Shown here in pieces: positions 8,261-15,567 of a DNA stretch of 64,000 bases (its first letter is position 1; each line of letters starts with the position of its first letter). Source of the stretch: Candidatus Poribacteria bacterium (lineage in GTDB: Bacteria; Poribacteria; WGA-4E; WGA-3G); NCBI GenBank assembly GCA_022826805.1, contig JAJDUH010000072.1, positions 62,001 through 126,000 on the forward strand. The letters are read 5' to 3'. Under the pieces are notes generated by a model. It did no database searches, was not told where the DNA came from, and was given only the letters and a program-made list of their open reading frames with translations. A program made the translations under genes and the position numbers.

Positions 8261-8559
8261 GATTCTCAGTGTGATTTGCGAGTTGAACCCTGTTGGAAAA
8301 AAATGTAAAGCAAAGACAAATTTTGTCTCCGGTTCATGCCCCGGTGAATGCCACACGGCATTCATACCCCGGTAAAGCCTTTATAGGCTTTATACCGTTG
8401 ATTCTGATTCTGATTAGGCATGAATACCCGGTGAATGCCACACAGCATTCATACCGTTGATTCTGATTGGGAATGCCACACGCGCATTCCGCTGTTGGTT
8501 CGGGGACAAAATTTGACTTCTCGTTAGAGATATGATATAATAATACCACTAATGAAAAA
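8261..8559. repeat. Repeat-rich spacer with GAATGCCACAC palindromes
   Basis: Three copies of a GAATGCC...GGCATTC-type palindrome lie at 8346-8363, 8433-8450 and 8471-8489. They are separated by shared pieces such as ATACCGTTGATTCTGATT and a small AAGCCT/AGGCTT hairpin (about 8374-8392). Related copies occur at 11732-11749 and 13436-13453. At 8302-8322 lies a 21-bp sequence that recurs exactly at 35752-35772, upstream of glnK. No gene is visible here; the right end holds the tRNA promoter. Confidence 0.8.
8513..8541 (+). promoter_or_regulatory. Sigma-70 promoter of tRNA-Leu
   Basis: TTGACT (8513-8518), 17 bp, then a perfect TATAAT (8536-8541). Transcription would start near 8548, about 12 nt before the mature tRNA 5' end. 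Confidence 0.85.
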
Positions 8560-8644
8560 GCCGGAGTGGTGAAATTGGTAGACGCACGGGATTCAAAATC
8601 CCGCGGGCCCTAGGTCCATGTCGGTTCGAGTCCGACCTCCGGCA
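8560..8644 (+). tRNA. tRNA-Leu (anticodon CAA)
   Basis: 85 nt class II tRNA. The acceptor stem pairs GCCGGAG (8560-8566) with CTCCGGC (8637-8643), with discriminator A at 8644. The anticodon stem CGGGA/TCCCG encloses the loop TTCAAAA with anticodon CAA, reading UUG codons. There is a long variable arm as expected for tRNA-Leu, and the T-loop is TTCGAGT. The 3' CCA is not encoded. A consensus promoter lies just upstream and a terminator hairpin just downstream, so it is a single-gene transcript. Confidence 0.96.
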
Positions 8645-8647
8645 TGA

Positions 8648-8684
8648 GGCGATGGTTTCAGCAGATCCATCGCCCTTTCTGTTT
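8648..8684 (+). terminator. Intrinsic terminator after tRNA-Leu
   Basis: An 8-bp perfect stem, GGCGATGG (8648-8655) with CCATCGCC (8667-8674), has an 11-nt loop and is followed by a T-rich run (CTTTCTGTTT). It starts 4 bases after the tRNA. Confidence 0.7.
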
Positions 8685-8688
8685 GTGG

Positions 8689-9480
8689 TTACATCGCGAC
8701 AATCTTACGCATCCGTTTCGCCAGATCTATTTGTGTTTCCCTATCACCACCCACTTCGTGAATGACATAACCGTCGTAACCGATGGCACGAAACGCTTCC
8801 ATAACTGCTTGCCAATTTGTATCTCCATCTAACAGATTAACAAACTGATGATCACTGCGGGAGAAATCCTTGAAATGGACGCGTTTGATGCGGTGTCCGA
8901 GTTCACGAATCCAGTGCTCTGGATAGCCATAAGCCATCATGTTCGCCGTATCAAGATAGGTCCCTACCCATTCGTTGTCTACTTCATCAACAATATCTCG
9001 CATCTCTTTTGGACTCAGCAGAAATTTATTCCATACGTTTTCAAGTCCGATTGCCACTCGGTGTGCCGCTGCGGAAGGCGCAAGATCTTTCAGAATACCG
9101 ACAAGGTTGTCCCATACCTGTTGGTATGTGCCTTCAACGGTCAGTTGACCGGGATGCAACAGAATTCCGCCAATCCCGAGTGCGCCAGCAACCTCCAGGG
9201 CGCGGGCGACGGAGACTGCCCCTTTTTCGCGTTGTGTTGCATCCATACTTAATAAATTGCCGCGGTCAGCATAGCCCGCCGTGATACTGCTGATTTCAAT
9301 ACCCGCTTCTGCACACTTCGTAGCGATGCCACGTATCTCCGTATCGCTCATATTGATGTCGGTATCTGGTCCTTCACCAAAGGTGAGTTCGACGGCATCG
9401 TAGCCAGCATCCTGACAGAGCGAAAGCGTATCGTCTAACGACATACCACCAAGGATAATTTGAGTAACGCCTATCTTCAT
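8689..9480 (-). CDS. Sugar phosphate isomerase/epimerase-type TIM barrel
   Basis: 263 residues from the ATG at 9480, with a good AAGGAG site just upstream. The longer frame to 9561 overlaps the previous gene. The fold is the xylose isomerase-like / AP endonuclease 2 TIM barrel: the protein begins directly with the first strand (MKIGVTQIILGGM). Metal-ligand candidates include ELTFGEG, the GLENVWN segment, YLDTANMM, RVHFKDF and HEVGGD near the C-terminus. Relatives isomerise or epimerise sugars, keto-sugars or inositols; the substrate cannot be inferred. The start overlaps the stop of the 82-residue gene upstream (ATGA), so translation is probably coupled within an hflX-led operon. Confidence 0.85.
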   Translation of the reverse strand: MKIGVTQIILGGMSLDDTLSLCQDAGYDAVELTFGEGPDTDINMSDTEIRGIATKCAEAGIEISSITAGYADRGNLLSMDATQREKGAVSVARALEVAGALGIGGILLHPGQLTVEGTYQQVWDNLVGILKDLAPSAAAHRVAIGLENVWNKFLLSPKEMRDIVDEVDNEWVGTYLDTANMMAYGYPEHWIRELGHRIKRVHFKDFSRSDHQFVNLLDGDTNWQAVMEAFRAIGYDGYVIHEVGGDRETQIDLAKRMRKIVAM

Positions 9481-9725
9481 GTTTTCTCCTTTTCGATATG
9501 AAATTGCGTGGCTGTTAAAGATTGTATGCAGAGATGTCGGATTTCGAGGCACTGTGGACACCGAATCGCGACATAGTAAGCGTCATTAAACACTGCATCA
9601 ATTGGGTTCTGGAGAGGATTTTCCGACGGATTTCCCAAAAACTGATCAAGCACCTCGTATGCTGTGTCACAATCTGGGCAGATTTGCAAGTCGTGTCCGA
9701 TGTCCGTTTGGTCGAGCCATGGCAT
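9477..9725 (-). CDS. Small protein with two CxxC pairs (zinc-ribbon-like)
   Basis: 82 residues. Cys pairs C16-x2-C19 and C56-x2-C59 are spaced as in a zinc ribbon, with a further Cys at 66. No catalytic domain is visible. It sits 14 bp after hflX and overlaps the isomerase start by 4 bp (ATGA), so the three genes look like one operon with tight translational coupling. A role in metal or nucleic-acid binding, or in protein interaction, is possible; function unknown. Confidence 0.65.
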   Translation of the reverse strand: MPWLDQTDIGHDLQICPDCDTAYEVLDQFLGNPSENPLQNPIDAVFNDAYYVAIRCPQCLEIRHLCIQSLTATQFHIEKEKT

Positions 9726-9739
9726 TATTTCTGCCTCAC

Positions 9740-11029
9740 TTACGAAGAAACCAGAAATTGGGAAACCGATTTGAGGTAGCGACTTGGAAGACGGACTTTG
9801 ACATGAACGGCTTCATCTGTGTATTCCGTATCTAGCACAGTGCCGTGCTTGTAAAGTAAATCCAAAGCTTGCCCGTCTGTATATGGAATGCTGAGAGAGA
9901 GGGCTGTGCCGCGTTCACCGAAACGATGTGCCAAGGCATCTACTAAATCTGCGATACCGTCGCCACGTTGCGCCGAGATCGAAAGCGCATCGGGGTATCG
10001 ATTCCGTAGAATTTGCAATCCCTCTTCGTTTTTGAGCCTATCGATTTTATTGAAAGCCATGACCATCGGAATTTGGGTGGCATCTAACTCTTCAAGAACC
10101 ACGTCTACGGCGGCTATCTGTGCTTCTGCTTCCGGATGACTCGCATCAACGACATGAAGCAGAAGGTCGGCTTCCGAGACCTCTTCAAGTGTCGCTTTAA
10201 ATGCTTCAACGAGTTGGTGTGGCAATTTCTTGATGAATCCGACGGTATCACTCAACAGAATCTGCTGCTTTTGTGGCAAGTTCACTTTCCGCGTCGTAGA
10301 ATCTAAGGTCGCGAATAACTTATCTTCAGCCAACACGGTTTCGCCTGCTAGTCGGTTAAAGAGGGTCGATTTTCCAGCATTCGTGTATCCAACGAGGGAC
10401 ACTTTGATTTTTTCTGATCGGTTTCTTCGCTGAACATGACGTTGTTTTTCAACGGCTTTAAGAGCTTTTCTGACGTGTCCAATATTTCTACGGACCCAGC
10501 GTCTATCCATTTCAAGCTGCGTTTCACCGGGACCCCGGAGCCGTCTGCTGCCACCGCCGCCTGTCGCAAGTCGTGAGAGGTGCGTCCACATCCGAGTAAG
10601 GCGCGGGAGCGCGTATTCGAGTTGCGCCAGTGCTACTTGTAAACGTGCCTCTTTGGTGAGGGCGCGTTGGGCGAAAACCTGAAGAATAAGTCCTGTCCGG
10701 TCAATCGTGGTGACATCAAATGCCCTTTCAAGGTTCCGATTCTGCCCCGGTGATAGTTCTTCATCAAAAATAACTGCATCGGCGTTGAATTCTTCGATCA
10801 GTGGTTTGAGTTCTTCAACCTTTCCTTCGCCAATAAAATACGTTGGGTTCGGTATGTTGCGTGGCTGAATTGTCTCACAGACGACCTCAATACCGGCAGT
10901 CTCTGCGAGTTGCCGGAGTTCTTGTAGTGATTCTTCTGTTTCGTGCAGCAGGTTATCTCGAAGTTTTACACCTATCAAAATTGCACGTGTAGGCGGATTC
11001 GGGGCACGAGTGTCATAAAATTCTTGCAT
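9740..11029 (-). CDS. hflX: GTPase HflX
   Basis: 429 residues, typical length. The N-terminal HflX domain (about 10-180) ends in the glycine-rich family signature GGGGSRRLRGPGETQLEMD at about 157-175. The GTPase domain carries G1 GYTNAGKS (214-221), G3 DTVGF (261-265) and G4 NKID. The family binds the 50S ribosome, splits stalled 70S particles under stress such as heat, and may remodel rRNA. The start is supported by AAAGGAG upstream and a promoter at 11109-11138. It leads an operon with the CxxC protein and the TIM-barrel gene, and diverges from smpB, another ribosome-rescue gene. Confidence 0.95.
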   Translation of the reverse strand: MQEFYDTRAPNPPTRAILIGVKLRDNLLHETEESLQELRQLAETAGIEVVCETIQPRNIPNPTYFIGEGKVEELKPLIEEFNADAVIFDEELSPGQNRNLERAFDVTTIDRTGLILQVFAQRALTKEARLQVALAQLEYALPRLTRMWTHLSRLATGGGGSRRLRGPGETQLEMDRRWVRRNIGHVRKALKAVEKQRHVQRRNRSEKIKVSLVGYTNAGKSTLFNRLAGETVLAEDKLFATLDSTTRKVNLPQKQQILLSDTVGFIKKLPHQLVEAFKATLEEVSEADLLLHVVDASHPEAEAQIAAVDVVLEELDATQIPMVMAFNKIDRLKNEEGLQILRNRYPDALSISAQRGDGIADLVDALAHRFGERGTALSLSIPYTDGQALDLLYKHGTVLDTEYTDEAVHVKVRLPSRYLKSVSQFLVSS

Positions 11030-11108
11030 TAAAGAACTCCTTTCTTGCTGTGATAGGAAACCGAGGCGTCGGATCTCAGGCTACCCAACAATGCTATCTC
11101 TACGGTAT

Positions 11109-11138
11109 AGTATATCAGATCTATTCGGCTTTTTTCAA
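11109..11138 (-). promoter_or_regulatory. Sigma-70 promoter of hflX operon
   Basis: On the minus strand, TTGAAA (11138-11133), 18 bp, then TATACT (11114-11109). Transcription would start near 11102, giving a leader of about 70 nt to the hflX ATG at 11029. Confidence 0.65.
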
Positions 11139-11186
11139 CTAAAATCCAGTTTTGAGAAAAAACTTCAGATTTTCTGATGTTTTTCC

Positions 11187-11215
11187 TTGTATCTGACTTA
11201 ATTATGTGTTATACT
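11187..11215 (+). promoter_or_regulatory. Sigma-70 promoter of smpB
   Basis: TTGTAT (11187-11192), 17 bp, then TATACT (11210-11215). The expected transcript start (about 11222) is only about 4 nt before the smpB ATG at 11226, and no Shine-Dalgarno site is present, so the mRNA would be leaderless or nearly so. Confidence 0.65.
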
Positions 11216-11225
11216 TTAACCCACT

Positions 11226-11684
11226 ATGAAAAGTGCTAAAAATTCTACGTCCCCAGTGATTGCGATAAATCGAAAGGCGCGGTATGACTATCACTTACGC
11301 GACCGGTATGAAGCCGGTATTGTTTTGCAAGGTACTGAAGTGAAGTCAATTCGCGCAGGTCGACTTAATCTGACTGATAGTTATGCGCAAGTGTCAGACG
11401 GGGAGATTTTCCTGATGGATGCACACATCGGTCCGTATGAACACGGCAGTAATGCCAATCACGAGCCGAAACGGAAACGAAAATTGCTGTTGCATCGACG
11501 GGAGATCACTAAACTGGAACGTTCGATCCGTTCAAAAGGCATGACCATCGTTCCAACGCGTGCCTATTTTAGTAACGGTAAAGTGAAGTTAGAGTTGGCA
11601 GTCGCCATGGGTAAGCAGCTTTACGATAAACGGGATAAGATCGAACGTGAAGCAACCGCAAATGAAATGCGGGCATATCATTGA
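11226..11684 (+). CDS. smpB: SsrA-binding protein SmpB
   Basis: 152 residues, the normal length. It shows the SmpB beta-barrel with NRKARYDYHL, the GTEVKSIRAGR motif at the tmRNA-binding face, and a basic C-terminal tail (DKRDKIERE) that enters the empty mRNA channel. SmpB binds tmRNA and delivers it to stalled ribosomes for trans-translation. The tmRNA gene lies 88 bp downstream on the same strand, and no promoter for it is evident in the gap, so co-transcription is likely. The start has no Shine-Dalgarno site and sits almost at the predicted transcription start. No later Met or Val offers a better start before conserved sequence. Confidence 0.96.
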   Translation: MKSAKNSTSPVIAINRKARYDYHLRDRYEAGIVLQGTEVKSIRAGRLNLTDSYAQVSDGEIFLMDAHIGPYEHGSNANHEPKRKRKLLLHRREITKLERSIRSKGMTIVPTRAYFSNGKVKLELAVAMGKQLYDKRDKIEREATANEMRAYH

Positions 11685-11731
11685 AAACCTAATCGGTAGT
11701 AGAATCCAGTTGGCACAATTTCTAACCCGCT

Positions 11732-11749
11732 GAATGCCACACGCGCATT
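11732..11749. repeat. GAATGCCACAC repeat copy between smpB and ssrA
   Basis: A degenerate copy of the GAATGCCACACGCGCATT palindrome found three times at 8.35-8.49 kb and once at 13.44 kb. It lies within the 88-bp gap upstream of tmRNA. Confidence 0.6.
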
Positions 11750-11772
11750 TGGCGTTAATTCATTTCCAATCT

Positions 11773-12126
11773 GGGGGTGTCAAGGTTTCGACGAAGGTGA
11801 ATGAGATATAGGTTGCATGTCGAGGTCTCCGCAGGCCTCGTTAAATAGGCGGAACACTTATAAATGCTGATGAAGAATTAGCACTAGCTGCTTAATAACG
11901 CGGCTACGCTTGGCCGACCTGCTGCCCGTCAGGGAAGCTAAAGCGTCGCAATACGGGCTAGCCGCTTGCTTCTTCTCAAAGGGCAAGCCGCGAACCATTA
12001 TTTGAGATAGTCTATTATGAATCCCGCACAGGGGAGCCTGATAGGCGAACCTAAAAACCTGTGATAAGCATGTAGTAGCCTCTATTGAAATGCCTTCGGA
12101 CGCGGGTTCGATTCCCGCCACCTCCA
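11773..12126 (+). ncRNA. ssrA: tmRNA (transfer-messenger RNA)
   Basis: 354 nt, single-piece form. The 5' acceptor strand GGGGGTG (11773-11779) pairs with CACCTCC (12119-12125), allowing one G-U pair, and the discriminator is A12126. The T-arm GCGGG-TTCGATT-CCCGC sits just before it, and CCA is not encoded. The mRNA-like part ends with codons for NADEELALAA (11863-11892), followed by two TAA stops (11893-11898). The frame is open upstream through GTLI, so the tag is about 14-15 residues, with the usual ALAA degradation signal. Several stem regions follow as expected for pseudoknots. The antisense frame over this gene is not a real protein. Confidence 0.96.
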
Positions 12127-12178
12127 TTTTCATGCAGTTCTTCTATTTCTGTTGACAATACATTGATGGCAAAGTGAT

Positions 12179-12559
12179 ATGGCTGAATTCGCTAACATGC
12201 CACCTCGTATTCAAAAGATAGTGCGAGCGCAGCTGTGCGAGGATGAACATGTCCATTTGTGCGTCCTTGGTCGTTCAAACCTGCTACGTCCGGATTTTGT
12301 CTTTATCACAACGCGTCGGGTCTTGGTTTTAGATGAACGCTATATAGGCAGCCTCGCTGTCTCTTATGCGAATGTCCGATGTAATGTGTTGTTCACAGAG
12401 ATGCGTGATGTGAAGTTGATCAGACATTTCAAACACCGGCTTCTCTACCAGGCAAAGCTCGAAATTAGCGTAGTACGTAATGTTCATTGGATCGATAATA
12501 TCAGCTTCCGTTCAGCACAGGCTGTCTACGCATACATCGCCAAGCAGTTTGCAAAATAA
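12179..12559 (+). CDS. Small PH-like (YokE/bPH-type) domain protein
   Basis: 126 residues. The middle of the protein has the bacterial PH-domain rhythm: a FVFITTRRVLVLD segment (about 39-51), then VSYANVRCNVLF, then strands leading to a final amphipathic helix (RSAQAVYAYIAKQF). Bacterial PH domains of this sort are usually cytoplasmic or membrane-proximal scaffolds of unknown function. It begins 52 bp after tmRNA and lies upstream of the YqiJ/flotillin pair, separated from it by two TGTAGG repeats. The fold call is moderate. Confidence 0.6.
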   Translation: MAEFANMPPRIQKIVRAQLCEDEHVHLCVLGRSNLLRPDFVFITTRRVLVLDERYIGSLAVSYANVRCNVLFTEMRDVKLIRHFKHRLLYQAKLEISVVRNVHWIDNISFRSAQAVYAYIAKQFAK

Positions 12560-12590
12560 CGTAAGTTGCCCCCTATTTTGCGCATGCGCT

Positions 12591-12691
12591 TGTAGGAGCG
12601 GTTCTAACCCCAAATCTATAACACAAAACATCAGAAGCAGCGGAAAATCCTGTGTGTTTGTAGGAAGGGTTTCTAACCCCGAATCTATAAC
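12591..12691 (+). repeat. Two tandem copies of a TGTAGG...CTAACCCC...TCTATAAC repeat
   Basis: Copies at 12591-12622 and 12659-12691 share TGTAGGA, GGTT(T)CTAACCCC and AATCTATAAC. Relatives begin with TGTAGG at 33736, 33803, 49200 and 55181, and a coding-region version lies at 59807-59830. This is a dispersed intergenic repeat family of this genome. Confidence 0.75.
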
Positions 12692-12717
12692 TTAAGGTTA
12701 AAGTAGAGGGTGATACT

Positions 12718-13383
12718 ATGAGAGAATTTTTAGATTATCTTATAGTTTCGTATAATGTCTGGTTTACAGCACCGCTGACTATTGTGTTTCTATTGGCACT
12801 CCTTCGACTTGTCACAGGAGCTATGGACTTTGGCGACGCGGATATGGATGCCGATGTAGAGGCAGACGCCGATCTGGATATGGACGCCGATGTAGAGGCA
12901 GAGGCAGACCTACAAAGTCCTTCTTTTGCTGATATATTTGGGTTTCTGAACGTCGGTAGAGTTCCGTTGATGGTTGTCCTGATGTCGCTGTTGGCAACAT
13001 GGGGGATTGCTGGACTGATTGTGAATGCCCTGCTTAATATCCCGGAGAGACCGCAGTGGGTTTGGATCTCGTATGTGATTGCGCTTTTCTGTAGTTTCTT
13101 GGGAACCCGTTATATCTCCATCGCACTTTCAAAACTGTTTCCAGAGAGTGAAAAAGCTATCACTGATGTTCATTTGCTCGGATTAAGAGGGCGCGTCATT
13201 AGCGGGCAAATTACCACTACTTTCGGCACAGCGCGAGTGCAAGTACCAGATGGACCAGAGTTAACCGTCAGCTGCCGTGCCAAATCAGATGAAGCGACTC
13301 CTGTTAAAGGAGATACTGTAGTTCTCATAAACTATGATCGCGCCAGACGGATTTTTGAGGTCCGAAAAAGCGAAATGGGATAA
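12718..13383 (+). CDS. YqiJ-like membrane protein with C-terminal OB-fold
   Basis: 221 residues. A membrane segment at about 15-35 is followed by a very acidic stretch (38-66) and two more membrane segments (about 80-100 and 107-127). A C-terminal domain of short beta strands (about 150-218, GLRGRVISG to INYD) has the NfeD/YqiJ OB-fold pattern. The acidic stretch is a perfect-length tandem repeat: DMDADVEADADL then DMDADVEAEADL. YqiJ-type proteins pair with YqiK-type flotillins, and the next gene is exactly that. The pair probably forms a membrane microdomain complex. Confidence 0.75.
   Translation: MREFLDYLIVSYNVWFTAPLTIVFLLALLRLVTGAMDFGDADMDADVEADADLDMDADVEAEADLQSPSFADIFGFLNVGRVPLMVVLMSLLATWGIAGLIVNALLNIPERPQWVWISYVIALFCSFLGTRYISIALSKLFPESEKAITDVHLLGLRGRVISGQITTTFGTARVQVPDGPELTVSCRAKSDEATPVKGDTVVLINYDRARRIFEVRKSEMG
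12841..12912 (+). repeat. 36-bp tandem repeat coding acidic motif
   Basis: Two 36-bp units (12841-12876 and 12877-12912) differ at few positions and encode two copies of a 12-residue acidic motif. Being a multiple of three, copy-number change would keep the frame. Confidence 0.8.
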
Positions 13384-13384
13384 C

Positions 13385-13550
13385 ATTAATAGGACTTACA
13401 CATTTCCTCTTAAAGTCCCCCTGATAAGGGGCGGGGAATGCCATAAGGCATTCATACCGTTGATTCTTTAGGGGGTTAAATAACTAAAATATCCACTTTT
13501 TTGGCGAAATATATTGCTTTTGGACACAATTTGCGTAAGTCCTGATTAAT
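13385..13550. mobile_element. MITE-like element with near-perfect 15-bp terminal inverted repeats
   Basis: The left end ATTAAT-AGGACTTAC (13385-13399) is the inverse of the right end (13535-13550) except for one extra base. Inside are a CCCCTGATAAGGGG palindrome (13416-13430) and a GAATGCC...GGCATTC palindrome (13436-13453) followed by ATACCGTTGATTCT. No coding capacity. It fills the gap between the YqiJ-like and flotillin genes. Mobility is inferred from structure only. Confidence 0.55.
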
Positions 13551-13584
13551 TTAGCATTTTTTCTGCATAGAGGAGAATAGAAGG

Positions 13585-15453
13585 ATGTTGGATGCCAACT
13601 TGTTCATCACAATTGTCGGTAGTGCAGTTGCCTTAATGGTCATTTTCCTATTAGTCTATCGTTCCTTCTACAAGAAGGCACCCGCCGATTCGGCATTGGT
13701 TATTTCGGGTGGACGTAAAAAGCGCGTCATCTTTGGCGGCAGTCTTATCAACCCACTTACGAACACGACTCAACTCATTTCTTTGAACACACTTCAATTG
13801 CCTGTTGAACGGACGGGACAAGCCGCGCTTATTACAAAAGATAGCTTGCGTGTTGATTTGGAAGCACAATTTTATGTCAAAATTGAACCCAACGAGCAGG
13901 ATGTCCTCAAGGCTGTTGCGAGTCTCGGTGATAAAACGTTAACGCCATCAGAAGTGAATAAGCTGTTGGAAGGCAAGCTTGTCGGAGTACTTCGAAGTGT
14001 TGCTGCCACGATGGATCTGCAGGAATTGCACGAAAAACGTCAGCAATTTTCTGACCAGGTTCAGGAAGCATGTCGGGACGACCTGGAGCAGAACGGTTTT
14101 AAATTGGAAAGCGTCGCTGTCACCAATCTCGACCAAACCCCACTTGATGCCCTTGATGAGAACAACCGTTTTGATGTGGTCGCAATTCAGACGATCAAGC
14201 AAGAGGTTGAAGACCGACAGACTGAAACCGCTCGCATTGAACACGAAAACCAGGTGAGGCGTGAAGAGAATCGACTCAAAGCTGAATTGGAAATTAAACA
14301 GCGCGAAGAAGAGACAGAGACACAAGCTTTGGAAGTTGCAAAACGTCTTGACTTCGCCCAGGAAGACCAGCGCAAAGCAATCGCCACGAACAAGGCGGAA
14401 CAGGAACGCGAGATTGAAGCGCATCAGTTTGAACAACAACAGGCTGTTGAGGAAGCGCGAATCAGACAAGAAGAAGCGGTGAAGTCTACAGAGATCCTGC
14501 AGAAGCAGCGACTTGAGACTGCTCGGATTGAACAAGAACGCCGAGTCCAAGAAACGGAGATCGCACAAAAGCAAACCGTTGAAGTCGCACGTGTTCAGCA
14601 GGAACAGATGGTTGAGGAAGCCCAAATCCAACGCAGTCTCACTGTTGAAAGAGCCAAGATTGAGCAGGAACGGGCTGTTGAGGAGGCGAGTATCGCCAGT
14701 AGAATCGTCTTGGTTGAGAAAGAACGGGAAGAAAAAGAGGCGCAAGCCCAGAATGCCATTCAGGTCTCAATCAAGGAGAAACAACGTGAAGCAGCATTGA
14801 CTGAACTTTTAGAGGTCTCCGCACAAAAAGCGAGGGCTGAAGCGAGTGTCTTGACTGCCGAAGCAGTTGAGGAAGCCGAGCGTCAGAGCCAAATTGCCCT
14901 GATCCGGGCAGAGCAAGAAGCCGATGAAGAACGAATCGCTAAGGAGCGCGATGCGGATGCAGAAGCCTATGCTGTTGTAAAAACTGCCAAAGCCGAGCTT
15001 GAAGCCGCTGAAGTCAAAGCACAAGCCCAAAGAATTCTCGCAGAGGCGTTGCTGGTTGAGGCGAAGGCGAAAGCCGATGGCGAAGAGGCATCCATTGCCG
15101 CAAAAAATCAGGCGGATTCTAAAGTTCTCATCAGTGATGCTATATTAGCGCTTGTTGAAGCCCTACCCGAAGTTACCAACGAATTGATGAAACCGGCGGA
15201 GCGTATTGAAAGTATCCGAGTACTTGATCTCGGAAACGGTAGCAACGGCAATGGCAGCAACGGTATGAACCGTATTCTTAGCTCAATTGTCAACGCTGGC
15301 GCAGCGGTGCCGTTATTTAAAGAAATTGTCGGTTTCAGCGACTTAGATACCGAAAAAATTGCCCGGACTGTTCGGGATTACGCTTCCGGGTTGGCACTGA
15401 ATACCCAAACAGATTCGACAGAATCAGAAGAATTAACGGATACTGACGCGTAG
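13585..15453 (+). CDS. Flotillin/YqiK-family SPFH membrane scaffold protein
   Basis: 622 residues. One N-terminal membrane anchor (about 8-27) is followed by an SPFH/band-7 domain (about 30-200) with the typical ISLNTLQLPVE and AVASLGDKT segments. A long charged coiled coil (about 205-540) is rich in Glu, Gln and Arg with Ala heptads, and contains many degenerate repeats of the kind Q-E-x-x-V-E-E-A. The C-terminal tail (about 545-622) has a Gly/Asn/Ser linker. Flotillins oligomerise on the inner membrane and organise ordered microdomains. The AGAGGAG site before the ATG is clear. The YqiJ-like partner lies upstream. Confidence 0.9.
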   Translation: MLDANLFITIVGSAVALMVIFLLVYRSFYKKAPADSALVISGGRKKRVIFGGSLINPLTNTTQLISLNTLQLPVERTGQAALITKDSLRVDLEAQFYVKIEPNEQDVLKAVASLGDKTLTPSEVNKLLEGKLVGVLRSVAATMDLQELHEKRQQFSDQVQEACRDDLEQNGFKLESVAVTNLDQTPLDALDENNRFDVVAIQTIKQEVEDRQTETARIEHENQVRREENRLKAELEIKQREEETETQALEVAKRLDFAQEDQRKAIATNKAEQEREIEAHQFEQQQAVEEARIRQEEAVKSTEILQKQRLETARIEQERRVQETEIAQKQTVEVARVQQEQMVEEAQIQRSLTVERAKIEQERAVEEASIASRIVLVEKEREEKEAQAQNAIQVSIKEKQREAALTELLEVSAQKARAEASVLTAEAVEEAERQSQIALIRAEQEADEERIAKERDADAEAYAVVKTAKAELEAAEVKAQAQRILAEALLVEAKAKADGEEASIAAKNQADSKVLISDAILALVEALPEVTNELMKPAERIESIRVLDLGNGSNGNGSNGMNRILSSIVNAGAAVPLFKEIVGFSDLDTEKIARTVRDYASGLALNTQTDSTESEELTDTDA

Positions 15454-15513
15454 TTATCCGTTTTCGGTAATACTTGTGGCAGTCGCCTTCTGTTAGTATC
15501 CCACGAATGTCTC

Positions 15514-15548
15514 TTGACTGACAACTGACAACCGATGACTGACAACTA
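15514..15548 (+). repeat. TGACAAC tract (imperfect tandem repeat)
   Basis: Four imperfect repeats of a TGACAAC/GACTGAC unit lie just upstream of the bifunctional-nuclease gene. Similar tracts occur at 49761-49790 (upstream of a methyltransferase) and 54491-54524 (between an oxidoreductase and a cytochrome gene). Confidence 0.55.
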
Positions 15549-15567
15549 TTTATGAAAGGACACATAG

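Noticed and set aside
8346..8489. CRISPR array
   Set aside because: Three palindromic copies with unequal, non-unique spacers and no cas genes; it is a repeat cluster.
11858..12133. 91-codon minus-strand frame
   Set aside because: Lies antisense to tmRNA; the resemblance to 'hypothetical proteins' in databases is a known artefact.
13948..14745. 265-codon minus-strand frame rich in Leu and Phe
   Set aside because: Shadow of the flotillin coiled coil; the reverse of Glu/Gln-rich codons is Leu/Phe-rich.
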